From positions 124,001 through 188,000 of the forward strand of contig CAZMAV010000005.1 of assembly GCA_964564415.1 (NCBI GenBank): a stretch of 64,000 nucleotides of DNA, written 5' to 3'. The stretch's first letter is position 1; every line of letters begins with the position of its first letter. This document shows, piece after piece, positions 48,710 through 57,400 of the stretch. The notes under the pieces are model-generated. The model was not told the origin of the DNA. It ran no database searches and worked only from the letters and a program-made list of their open reading frames with translations. The position numbers and the translations under genes were made by a program. Source of the stretch: JALEFZ01 sp964564415 (lineage in GTDB: Bacteria; Bacteroidota; Bacteroidia; J057).

Positions 48710-49780
48710 TTACAGCGTCTGATTGGCTTTTTTTCTGGCTACGGCATCTAGGATTCGCCCAAATTCGTCGTCATCCAGGCTTTGTTTATTCGTATTTTTA
48801 AAGGTTTCCAGCCCCTTCAATTGAGTATTATCCACTTCTTCCTCAAAGATCAGCTTTGATACTTCGTTGACAATCCTTGTTGGGGCCTGGCAAAATTCTT
48901 CATACGTGATCCGTATGTATCGATCAGCGTCGACCTGCCGCAATTCTGTATCAAGGTGCTCATTGACCGAGAAAACCTGATCGCAAATTTCATCGACGTA
49001 ATAAAAGGGATCTTTTTCGGCCAAGGCTTCAGAGGATTCATTGGCTCCCAAGCCCCATCCTACTCGCTTATCGCCCTGTACGGCCTCTCTGGATTTAATT
49101 AAAGATTGTATAACATATACGGGGTCGCGTTCAATGACCACGTATCTGACCTGCCGTCCCATAGCTTCTTCAAATTCCTTGATGCAGAGGGTGTTGCGGT
49201 TATTTTTGTTGAGCAATGGCTTTTTGAAGTGATTGTGCCAGGCATCAACAAATTTTTTCAGGTCTTGTAGTGTCTCTTCGCTTATATCGCTGTCGATGTG
49301 GTTTCTATCCTGGCCAAACCAGCGGTTCCATATGTGAAAGCCATCATTGGGACCATTAAAACCAGCTACGCTTCCATAAAAATTGCTAAAGTCTCCCTTT
49401 TTCTTTCGTAAGAAGCGGTTAAATGTCTTAACCCCCGAAATAGGTGAACGGGGAAAAGAAGCGCTGAGGTTATTAAAATAGCTGACGGGAAGATACTGAG
49501 TTAGTGTCTGATATAAGAGGGTAGTACCACTACGAGAACCTCCCAGGATCAGGACCAGGGGCAGTTCAGAAGGGGCAGTTTGTTCCAGTTTTTTCTCTTC
49601 TCCCGATGCCATAAGGCCATCTACGGGCTTCAATAAAAGGGATACCCCTTCTCGAAAAAGGGTGAAATAAGCTGCCTTTTTTCCCGACTTGAGCATCCTG
49701 ACCAAAAGACCAACAGGATCCTTAAAATTGCTGTAACCAGCACCACCACCCTGCTTTTTGACTGCTTCTGTTTTTTTCAT
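48710..49780 (-). CDS. PAPS-dependent sulfotransferase family protein
   Basis: 356 residues. The 5'-phosphosulfate loop LILGGSRSGTTLLYQTL is intact. VRYVVIERDPVYVIQSLIKSREAV corresponds to the 3'-phosphate-binding R-D-P motif. Unlike the sulfotransferase-like gene at 28.5 kb the loop keeps its Arg-Ser-Gly-Thr-Thr core. No signal peptide, so cytoplasmic. The N-terminal KKTEAVKKQGGGAGYSNFK is probably disordered. It lies just before the GT-C gene and may sulfate a lipid or a carbohydrate precursor. Confidence 0.82.
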   Translation of the reverse strand: MKKTEAVKKQGGGAGYSNFKDPVGLLVRMLKSGKKAAYFTLFREGVSLLLKPVDGLMASGEEKKLEQTAPSELPLVLILGGSRSGTTLLYQTLTQYLPVSYFNNLSASFPRSPISGVKTFNRFLRKKKGDFSNFYGSVAGFNGPNDGFHIWNRWFGQDRNHIDSDISEETLQDLKKFVDAWHNHFKKPLLNKNNRNTLCIKEFEEAMGRQVRYVVIERDPVYVIQSLIKSREAVQGDKRVGWGLGANESSEALAEKDPFYYVDEICDQVFSVNEHLDTELRQVDADRYIRITYEEFCQAPTRIVNEVSKLIFEEEVDNTQLKGLETFKNTNKQSLDDDEFGRILDAVARKKANQTL

Positions 49781-50134
49781 TAAAGCCTAGACTTTGTTGT
49801 TATTATTGTGAGCTTGATCTCAATCAAATTCTTTAATAAAGGATAAATTTGATCTTCACTTTGATTCCCTAGTCCATTTGTCCATCCTTCTTGTCAGAGA
49901 AATATCCTTTAAGGCTTGAATTTCTCTAAAAGCTCCTATCAAACAGGTATTTCTTTCTTAAATGGCTTACATTTTGATCTGAAATGTCAGATTAAAGGAA
50001 TAAATGGCAAAAAATAAATCTATTCGTAAAGATGAATAATATATACTTTCCTCACTTTCTGACAACTAGAATTAAAAAAGACAAGCTTACTCCGACTTTG
50101 GACCATTGATATCCAAATCCTTACTTTCAAGCTT
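49781..50134. other. AT-rich gene-free region
   Basis: About 350 bp between divergent genes. It has a short inverted repeat AGAGAAAT/ATTTCTCT (around 49898-49930) and ATCTGA-aatg-TCAGAT (around 49978-49995), either of which could be operators, but nothing diagnostic. No gene or RNA is supported. Confidence 0.3.
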
Positions 50135-50956
50135 ATGCAAGACTTGTTCCAACCTGACAATCCTCCCAAGCGAATCGTTTGCCTCACCGATGAAAGCGTA
50201 GAAACCCTCTACCTCTTAGGAGAAGAAAGCCGCATTGTAGGCATTTCAGGGTTTACCCGCCGACCTCCTCAAGTAAGAAAAACTAAACCTATAGTTTCTA
50301 CTTTTACCCAAGCCTCAATTGATGAGATCAAAAACCTCCAACCTGACCTGGTTTTGGGTTTTTCAGATGTACAGGCCCAATTGGCAAAGGACCTGATCCT
50401 GGAAGGGTTAAGTGTATGGATTCACAACCATAGAAGTGTGAAGGGAATTCTGTCGATGATCCAACAGTTAGGTCAATTACTAGGTAAAGGAGACCAGTCC
50501 AAGGTCCTGGTGAATGGTTTTCTTGAAGAAATAGAAGCGATAAATGCAACAGGAAAAAACTGGAATAAGCGGCCAAGGGTTTATTTTGAAGAGTGGGACG
50601 ATCCCATGATCTGTGGTATTCAATGGGTAAGCGAGATCATAGAAATAGCCGGTGGGACAGATGTCTTTGCTTCTATAAGTCGTCAGTCCCAGGCCAAAAA
50701 TCGAGCTCTTCACAATCCTGAAATTGTCCTTCAAGAATCACCAGACATAATATTGGCTTCCTGGTGTGGGAAAAAAGTAAAAAAAGAAAGTATCCTTCAA
50801 AGACCTGCCTGGAGAGATATTCCGGCCCTACAGCAAGATGATATCTTCGAAATCCCTTCTTCCATCATTTTGCAACCGGGACCGGCAGCCCTCAGCGAGG
50901 GACTACCGATGATTCATAGGCTTTTTCAACAATGGGTGGACAAACAGGAAGGGTAG
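50135..50956 (+). CDS. BtuF/TroA-like substrate-binding protein without a signal peptide
   Basis: 273 residues of the helical-backbone metal-receptor/periplasmic-binding type III fold (cobalamin/siderophore binding family): RIVCLTDESVETLYLLGEESRIVGIS at the start, IKNLQPDLVLGFSDVQ, and PDIILASWCGK. It starts directly at the domain, with no signal peptide or lipobox, so it appears cytoplasmic, as is seen in a branch of Bacteroidota BtuF-like proteins. No permease or ATPase gene adjoins. A Cys-rich protein gene follows 39 nt downstream. Ligand unknown. Confidence 0.75.
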   Translation: MQDLFQPDNPPKRIVCLTDESVETLYLLGEESRIVGISGFTRRPPQVRKTKPIVSTFTQASIDEIKNLQPDLVLGFSDVQAQLAKDLILEGLSVWIHNHRSVKGILSMIQQLGQLLGKGDQSKVLVNGFLEEIEAINATGKNWNKRPRVYFEEWDDPMICGIQWVSEIIEIAGGTDVFASISRQSQAKNRALHNPEIVLQESPDIILASWCGKKVKKESILQRPAWRDIPALQQDDIFEIPSSIILQPGPAALSEGLPMIHRLFQQWVDKQEG

Positions 50957-50995
50957 ATGGAAGTTAGAATGAGTATCTATTCATTCGCTTAATCC

Positions 50996-51361
50996 ATGAA
51001 AGGGTATATGGTCAAACATGAAATCAAATCCTGCCCCCGCTGCGAGGGTAGTTTCGAGTGCAAAGTCGGAAATGTATTGCAGTGCCAGTGCTCCGAGGTC
51101 GTGATCAGCAATGAGACCGCTTCATATCTGGAAAAAACCCATTACGATTGCCTTTGTAAAAACTGCATGTCAGAATTGGATAAGATGGTTTCCAAGTCTC
51201 AAGAAAGCGAGTTTCCCCGGCAGGCAGGTGATTTTGTGGAGGGCATTCATTATTACCGCGAGGGTGGGTTGGTAGTTTTTACCGAATTTTATCACCTGTC
51301 CAGGGGCTATTGCTGTCGCAGCGGATGTCGGCACTGTGCCTACGGATACAAAAAAATGTGA
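50996..51361 (+). CDS. Cysteine-rich CWC plus DUF5522-like small protein
   Basis: 121 residues, or 117 if translation starts at the second ATG (51008). N-terminal half has a CPRC ... CQCS ... CLCKNC pattern as in the cysteine-rich CWC domain; the C-terminal half, EGIHYYREGGLVVFTEFYHLSRGYCCRSGCRHCAYGY, is DUF5522. Ten cysteines suggest metal binding, probably zinc or Fe-S. No membrane segment. It is downstream of the BtuF-like gene, probably in one transcript. Confidence 0.7.
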   Translation: MKGYMVKHEIKSCPRCEGSFECKVGNVLQCQCSEVVISNETASYLEKTHYDCLCKNCMSELDKMVSKSQESEFPRQAGDFVEGIHYYREGGLVVFTEFYHLSRGYCCRSGCRHCAYGYKKM

Positions 51362-51425
51362 AGGATTTCTACCTGTATCACAAATAAAAATCCTTCAGTT
51401 TATTTAAAAAGTGTAGAGTGGCCGG

Positions 51426-52349
51426 TTAATCTTGTTCTACCAACCTTACATTTTTGGCCACGTCCTGGCCCTGGTCATTTTGGCAAATGATAAATCGTAC
51501 GGTATCTCCTTCTTCAAGTTCAGTGAATTCCAGATCACCCTCTAACCAGGAAAGGTGGAAGTAAAGGTTGTTTGGAGGGTAAAAGATAAATCCATATCCA
51601 TTTTTAAGGGTAAGGATATGAGATTGATAGATAGATCCTTCACTAGCGCTAGGAGTTTCTATCTCCTGTGTCTTATAATGGTTTTTCTTTTCTTTAGAGG
51701 TGAAAAGAGCTTCGATGATGGGTTCGTCATGGCTAATGTCGGGCCCAATTTCCTTTTCCATTCTCACTGGAAAACTTGCCTCTCTAAGCAGGTCCACTGA
51801 AGTAATGGTCTGCCTGAGGCTTCCATACCTGGCATCGGTAAATTCAAAGTCCCATCCCAGTACCATGACAGCGACTCCCAGGGCATGAAGTTTGCGAACC
51901 AGGGGTACATAATCGCTGGTGGGAGCAATGAGAACCAGTACGTCATACTGCCTCATGTGGGCAGATTCAAAAGCCTCCAAGGCAAGTGCCAGGTCTACCC
52001 CCTTTTCTTCGACTCTCCCCTCTTTTACTTTTAAAGGAAGGTAATGTGTGGTTACACCCTCAGACATAAGGATGTCATCGAATACACGTTCGTTGGTAAT
52101 CCGGGTCGAAGGATCTCCGGGATAATCATAGACATTGAGCCTGCCCCTGAAATAATGGGCATCAATGACCTTACAAGACCTGGGATCAGCGTTTTTTTCC
52201 ATCGCCACCCTGTGAGAAATGTAATTGTGCAGGCCGGAAATACTCAGGCGAGCCCTACGTGGATGTTCGTAATTGTAAAAGTTTGATACGTGGGCAAAGT
52301 AATTACCGTCGTAAAAAATACCGATTTTAACAAGGGAGTTACTCATCAA
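51426..52349 (-). CDS. NYN-domain (LabA/DUF88-like) protein with a C-terminal OB-fold segment
   Basis: 307 residues. The N-terminal domain is an NYN/PIN-like nuclease: IGIFYDGNYFAHVSNFY carries the first acidic residue, EEKGVDLALALEAF the second, LIAPTSDYVPLVRKLHALG and LGWDFEFTDARYGSLRQ the remaining conserved positions. Residues about 240-305 (HILTLKNGYGFIFYPPNNLYFHLSWL ... VRFIICQNDQGQDVAKNVRLVEQ) look like a cold-shock-type OB fold, which would supply RNA binding. The whole is plausibly an RNase acting on structured RNA; this is inference from domains. Monocistronic. Confidence 0.8.
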   Translation of the reverse strand: MMSNSLVKIGIFYDGNYFAHVSNFYNYEHPRRARLSISGLHNYISHRVAMEKNADPRSCKVIDAHYFRGRLNVYDYPGDPSTRITNERVFDDILMSEGVTTHYLPLKVKEGRVEEKGVDLALALEAFESAHMRQYDVLVLIAPTSDYVPLVRKLHALGVAVMVLGWDFEFTDARYGSLRQTITSVDLLREASFPVRMEKEIGPDISHDEPIIEALFTSKEKKNHYKTQEIETPSASEGSIYQSHILTLKNGYGFIFYPPNNLYFHLSWLEGDLEFTELEEGDTVRFIICQNDQGQDVAKNVRLVEQD

Positions 52350-52732
52350 TTATTCTTTTTTCAAAAAGGTCGAATTTCGGATAGAGGCTGTTTTTCCAAT
52401 TAAGATATTTGATGTCTGGGGAATCAATATTTGATCTCTAAGGGCTTTCCACGGGATTCTATCCGACTGTTTTAAACTAATTTTTTTTAGAGAATTAAGT
52501 GGTAATGGGAGACAACATAACACGTCTGCTTAATTCAGTGGCGCAAATAATGGATATTTTTTTTACTTCTCCAAACGAAGTAAGCTTTAAAGCAGAAAAA
52601 ACCTATCCTATTCATCTACAATGGAATATGATCCAGGTCATGACTTTTTGGACCTGCAGAACTCTCGAAGAATGCGCTATTTTTACTTTTCGAAACGATT
52701 TTTATTTATAAATTCTTTAGCTTTTTAACTAA
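52350..52732. other. Gene-poor region upstream of the truncated YdeI-like gene
   Basis: About 380 bp, AT-rich, with no convincing gene; a 70-codon frame at 52499-52711 has no recognisable character. A CAGGTC/GACCTG inverted repeat occurs around 52635-52660. It may be a decayed promoter and gene start. Confidence 0.35.
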
Positions 52733-52744
52733 TCTATCTCCCAA

Positions 52745-53239
52745 TTGTCCGCTATTTGGTTAGTTACCTACAAAAAGCATGTCAGCGATAAGTATGTCTC
52801 TGTCTCGGAGGTATTGGAGGAACTTCTATGCTTTGGTTGGATGGATGGGGTGAAAAGAAAAGTGGATGCAGACCGGACCCTGCAATTGATAGCTCTCAGG
52901 CGGGCCCAGCATTGGGCAAAGACCTATAAGGATCGAGCAGCCTGGTTGAACGGGGAGGGAGGGATGCATGAGTCGGGGCTTAGGTCTGTTGAAATATTTA
53001 AGGAGAAGGGGCTATGGGACTTTATGGACGATGTATATGCCATCATTAAGCCCGCAGACTTGGTAGAGGCCCTAAACCAATATCCCGATGCCCTGGCTAA
53101 CTTCAATGCCCTTGCCCCTTCAAGTCAGCGTTTTGTTCTGCGCTGGATCAAACTGGATAAGACTGACAAGACCTACAAAAAGCGCATCTCTGAAACTGCC
53201 CGGCTGGCTGCAAAAAATGAAAAAATCCCCGGCAGCTAA
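52745..53239 (+). CDS. YdeI-family protein, 5'-truncated or with an unclear start
   Basis: The conserved parts of the YdeI/OmdA family are present from the second strand onward: SAIWLVTYKK, ELLCFGWMDGVKRKVDAD, LVEALNQYP and LRWIKLDKTDKTYKKRI. The first roughly 20 residues of the usual domain are missing: the frame is closed by TAA at 52730-52732 and the only start is TTG at 52745. So this is either a shortened but functional gene or a 5'-deleted remnant. It is a distant second copy of the family at 3.9 kb, where the start is also abnormal. It has a terminator. Confidence 0.5.
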   Translation: MSAIWLVTYKKHVSDKYVSVSEVLEELLCFGWMDGVKRKVDADRTLQLIALRRAQHWAKTYKDRAAWLNGEGGMHESGLRSVEIFKEKGLWDFMDDVYAIIKPADLVEALNQYPDALANFNALAPSSQRFVLRWIKLDKTDKTYKKRISETARLAAKNEKIPGS

Positions 53240-53369
53240 TCTGAGTTTGTAATTTTTTCCTTATCACTTGTAACCTTGGCTTCCACATGCATTATGAAGG
53301 AAAGTTATAGCTCTGCCTTCTGGGCGATAATAATTTTAGGTATAAAATAAGATTACATACTAGCACTGA

Positions 53370-53400
53370 GTCCTCCCTGGAATAGGGGAGGGCTTTTTTT
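53370..53400 (+). terminator. Intrinsic terminator after the YdeI-like gene
   Basis: Stem GTCCTCCC/GGGAGGGC (53370-53377 with 53386-53393), 8-nt loop, then seven T residues to 53400. Confidence 0.8.
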
Positions 53401-53509
53401 GGGGGAGAAGTGCAAAGATTTAAAGCGGATTGAAATGAGAAAATATGGTGGATGATCGTTAAAAAATATTCGAAATAATATGGTTTTTTTTATTCGCTTT
53501 TAAATAAAT

Positions 53510-53544
53510 ATGAGCCATTTCAAGATTCACTTGAAATGGCTCAT
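53510..53544 (-). terminator. Terminator of tRNA-Leu(CAA)
   Basis: A perfect 15-bp stem (arms 53510-53524 and 53530-53544, containing GAGCCATTTCAAG and its complement) with 5-nt loop, just past the tRNA 3' end on the minus strand, followed by TATTTATTT. Confidence 0.75.
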
Positions 53545-53551
53545 GGCACGG

Positions 53552-53633
53552 TACCCAGGGCCGGACTCGAACCGGCACGGGTTTCCCCAATGGTGTTTGA
53601 GACCATCGCGTCTACCAATTCCGCCACCTGGGC
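53552..53633 (-). tRNA. tRNA-Leu, anticodon CAA
   Basis: 82 nt on the minus strand. Acceptor GCCCAGG/CCTGGGT, D-arm GGAATTGGTAGAC, anticodon stem ATGGT/ACCAT with loop CTCAAAC (anticodon CAA, reading UUG), long variable arm, T-arm GCCGG-TTCGAGT-CCGGC, discriminator A. No encoded CCA. Confidence 0.95.
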
Positions 53634-53675
53634 AGTTTTTCCATTCCATCCTCAACCAGTATTTTGGATGGATGG

Positions 53676-53706
53676 CAAAGATACCAGCTTTCCCATCCTT
53701 AACCAA
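53676..53706 (-). promoter_or_regulatory. Promoter of tRNA-Leu(CAA)
   Basis: Minus strand TTG (53706-53704), 20 nt, TATCTTTG (53683-53676), a perfect TAnnTTTG, about 43 nt upstream of the tRNA 5' end. Confidence 0.7.
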
Positions 53707-53791
53707 GGATTTTCTTAATCTTTTGATGATCTTCTTTTTGCATCTTTTCATCCCTCGAATTCGTATCTCAACCTTAATATTTAGTTCGAAT

Positions 53792-54460
53792 ATGCGAAGA
53801 TTTGCCATCAGCGACGTGCATGGATGCCCCCGGACCCTGCGCCGACTTGTAGAAGAAAACCTCAAACTAAGACCCTCCGATCACCTTTACCTTCTTGGCG
53901 ACTATGTCAATCGTGGCCCTGACTCCCTGGGTGTTATCGACCAGATTCATCAATGGCAGGATACTGGCTATCAAATCACTTGCCTCAAAGGCAATCATGA
54001 AGAAAGGGTGGAGAAGGCAGTGGAGGCTGGCAATTTTTCCCTTGAAGAAAAGTATTGTCAATTTATCAAAGGACTGAAGATCTATCAGGAAGTGGAAGGT
54101 TATATCCTCGTTCATGCTGGCATGAACTTTAAAGAGACAAATCCCTATGAAGATGAGCACGCCATGGTTTGGATCAGGGGAGATTGGGAGGAAAATATCG
54201 ACCTCCAATGGATGAAGGGAAGGAAAATCGTCCATGGGCATAAAAGAAGAAAGAGAAAGGAAATCGAGGCCTTCCCGGCTTCTTCCCAAGCCTACATCGG
54301 TATTGACAACGGCTGCTGCCTCAATGACACCGTCGAAGGAGAGGGCAGCCTCTGCGCCTTGGAACTAGGTTCGGAAATCCTGACCTTCCAACCCAACCTG
54401 GACATGAATCCCGGAGAAGGGCAGAAAGAATGGACCTACCTCTTCGAATATCAGTGTTAA
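53792..54460 (+). CDS. PPP-family serine/threonine protein phosphatase (metallophosphoesterase)
   Basis: 222 residues from ATG at 53792; the frame is open much further upstream, but that part lies antisense to tRNA-Leu and its product is meaningless. Metal-site motifs in order: FAISDVHGCPRTL (D-x-H), LYLLGDYVNRGPDS (G-D-x-x-x-R-G), CLKGNHEE (G-N-H-E), ILVHAGMN (H-A-G) and KIVHGHKR (H-G-H). The size and motifs resemble bacterial PrpA-type phosphatases. Substrate unknown. It converges on the tamB gene with only 6 nt between stops. Confidence 0.9.
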   Translation: MRRFAISDVHGCPRTLRRLVEENLKLRPSDHLYLLGDYVNRGPDSLGVIDQIHQWQDTGYQITCLKGNHEERVEKAVEAGNFSLEEKYCQFIKGLKIYQEVEGYILVHAGMNFKETNPYEDEHAMVWIRGDWEENIDLQWMKGRKIVHGHKRRKRKEIEAFPASSQAYIGIDNGCCLNDTVEGEGSLCALELGSEILTFQPNLDMNPGEGQKEWTYLFEYQC

Positions 54461-54466
54461 GGTCTG

Positions 54467-57400
54467 TCAGCCCCCGTCATCCTGCTTCAAGGAATCGGGA
54501 ATACCAGGCTCCTGCTGCTTGACATTATCTTGTTCCTCCCTGGCTTTCCGCTTAAATATCTGGGATAATTTGTTGAGGTCTTTTTTGTAAAATAAACCTA
54601 CCCCCGTCTGATAGGCATCCTCCTGTTCCAGAATATCCTGGCGCCCAAACACTTCCAACACCAACTCCGAAGGGTTGGTCTGATTCCTGCCTCCATCCTT
54701 GCCAGGCAAGAGGCGTATGGTCAAAGAAATATTTCCGATAATCCCCTCAATGTTGTCCGTTGAATATTTCTCCAACAAATTTCCGTCTCGTTCTATGGTT
54801 ACCCGGTCTCCAAATAATTTGGCCGATACCTGAAGGTTTACGTCGTCGATGACCAGGTCATTTTGGATATTTCTGTCCACCCCCGTGTTGAGGTTGACAT
54901 TGAGTTTATCCCCCGTGGCGCGAGAGACCCAATAATTAAGCTGGTTGTTGAGCAGTTCTGAAAGGGTCGTAGCTACAGCATCGGAGGCCACCTGAAGCCC
55001 AGTGTCATCACTGCCAGCCAGGCTTCCTTGGGGAGCAAAGCGATTAAAGACAATCAAGCTGAAAACCTGGTTGTTGAGTTCTTGCTCGTCAAATTCATTG
55101 ATAGAATTGATATAAGAAACCAGGCTGGAAGCTGTGGTTGCATTGACCCCCGGAAAGCGTATCTCAAGGCTAATCTCAGGTTGCATAAGGGGACCTTCCA
55201 TGTGCATCATCACATGGGTCAGCACCCTCGAATTGTTTCCCTCATCTATGGCAGAAATATCAGCCAGGGTCGCATAGATCGCATCTATGTCTATGTTGCC
55301 GTCAAAGGGATCACCATCCCAACTCAGGGTCGAACCCTCGGTAACTACAAATTTCTTATTGATGAGATTTTCCATGGTAAAGAGGTAATCCCCATCCATG
55401 ATGGTATAATCTCCTTCCATGGAGAAGGTGCCTGATTCATTGATATACATCCCCAGGCTTCCTTCACCCCGGGCCCGGATGATATCACCCACCCGCTCGT
55501 CGAAGATGATGTTCACTTCCAGGTCCTCGGTGGCATAGGCTGTAAAATTGAGGTCAAAACCCAAAAGGTCGGTCTGAGCCGTCAACCCTTGCTCTTCTTC
55601 CCCTTTGAAAAGAATGTAATCAGGACGATTGAATTCGCTCTTGTAGTTCACCGGGAGGTTCAACTCACTGCCCGGAGCAAAAGATGTATTGGCGAGAACT
55701 GAAATCTTCTTCAAGTTGCCGGTAATGTCGGCAAAAGCCTCATCCAACAAGAGTTTTCCATAGAAAAAACTATTGTCAGATTTATCGGTGTCCATCAGGA
55801 GAAAGTTCTTGGCCGATGCCAACTGTAAGTTGAAGGTGAACTCCTGAAAACCCCGATGCCGGATGTCTCCGTATAGGTTTGCCACATTGCCAAACCGGTC
55901 AGTCACGGCTATATTTTCGAAATTCATGTGCTGATTGTCGAAAAGAATAGATCCATCGAAGCGGTAAGCTGTCTGAAAGTAGGAAATGCCAAATCCTGCT
56001 TCCCTAAATTTCCCCCTACCCAATACAATGGGTTCATTTAGGTTGCCTGTGATGGTAAAGGAATTCAAATCCACATTTCCCTCTAGGTTGTAGAGTTCTC
56101 CAGCCACAAAGGGAGATACAAAGTCAAGGGGAATCCCACTTTGGCTTTCGAGTTTAAAATTCATGGGAGATTCTTTATCGATCAAGCTGTAACTACCCCT
56201 CAGGTTGAGGGTGGTATCTCCGGCAGATTGGATGAGATAGGTACCCAGGTCTACTATGTTCAATTCCTGAGACCAAAGGGCCCGGGTAAAGATGTTTCCA
56301 TAGGGATAGCCCTCGAATTCAAAGGCACTGATTCTGGCTCCCAGTTCCACGATAGGTTTGTCCAGCAGGGCCCTGGCCGTTACCGTACCCCCTAAAAAGC
56401 CCGCTACATCAACTTGCAGGGGATAGAATTCATTGATGGTTGTTAGGTCAAAGCGGTTGAATTGGAGTTCCAACTTCTCATTTATGTCCTCGCTCACCGA
56501 TCCATTGACTCGATAATATCGCTCGTCATTTTGTAAGACAAGGTTTTCAATATAGACTTCACTTCCATTGATGGTAATGTTGTGGTCCTGGTCAATGGTC
56601 AGGGTATCGCCATGGATGATTAGGGCAGAGGCAGAATCGAAGGTCGTGTAGATATCTCCATTGTCGCGAAGGCGAGTGTCTGCCGCAAAACTGGCAATCC
56701 CTCGCGATTCTCTTTGCTTAAAATTGACCGAGGACTGCACCGAGTTGCCTTGAAGATTGGATCGAATGCTGAGTTGGTCCAGGGTAAAGGCAGGTCCCAC
56801 ACCAAAGGAATCTGCGTCTACTTCAGCATCTATCTTGAAGCTGGACCTGTCAGGCGATTTGACAATTTTTAGGTTGGCGAATGATCCATAGGACTTGAAG
56901 TCCCTGTAAGTGATGGAATCTCCTTCTATGTCCAGGTTGAATTTTTCTTCTCTGTATTTTCTTTCCGGAGCACCTTCATAGAGGAGATAGGCAGAGAGGA
57001 AGGTACCGGGTGCTACTGCCACAGGGACCTTGAAAAAGTCCAATAAATTGCTTAAGCTATCTTTGGTAGCAATGCCCATTTGAATCTTAAGGTCGATGCT
57101 ATCAGAGACCTTAGTGGCATAATAAGCCTGTATGGCGCTATCGTCATTCGCAAAGTAAAGGCCAATTTCTTTGTACAATCTTTCCAAGAGATCGGTTGCC
57201 TGGGCATAGCTAAAGGTTCCCGCCAAGTCGGCATCCACCAGGCTGCTTTTGAGGTTGAAGTATTTGTAGGTGGAAGAATTTTCCTGCGCCTGAAAGAACA
57301 AATCGGGAATTCGAACCTCTTTTTGCTCAGCACTGTGAAAGAGTCGGGAGTGCAGCAAATTAGCCTCCCCACTGAGGTTGTCGATGGAGTCTCCCTTGAT

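Noticed and set aside
53510..53791. N-terminal extension of the phosphatase gene
   Set aside because: This part lies antisense to tRNA-Leu(CAA) and its terminator; the phosphatase motif DVHG starts a few residues after the ATG at 53792.
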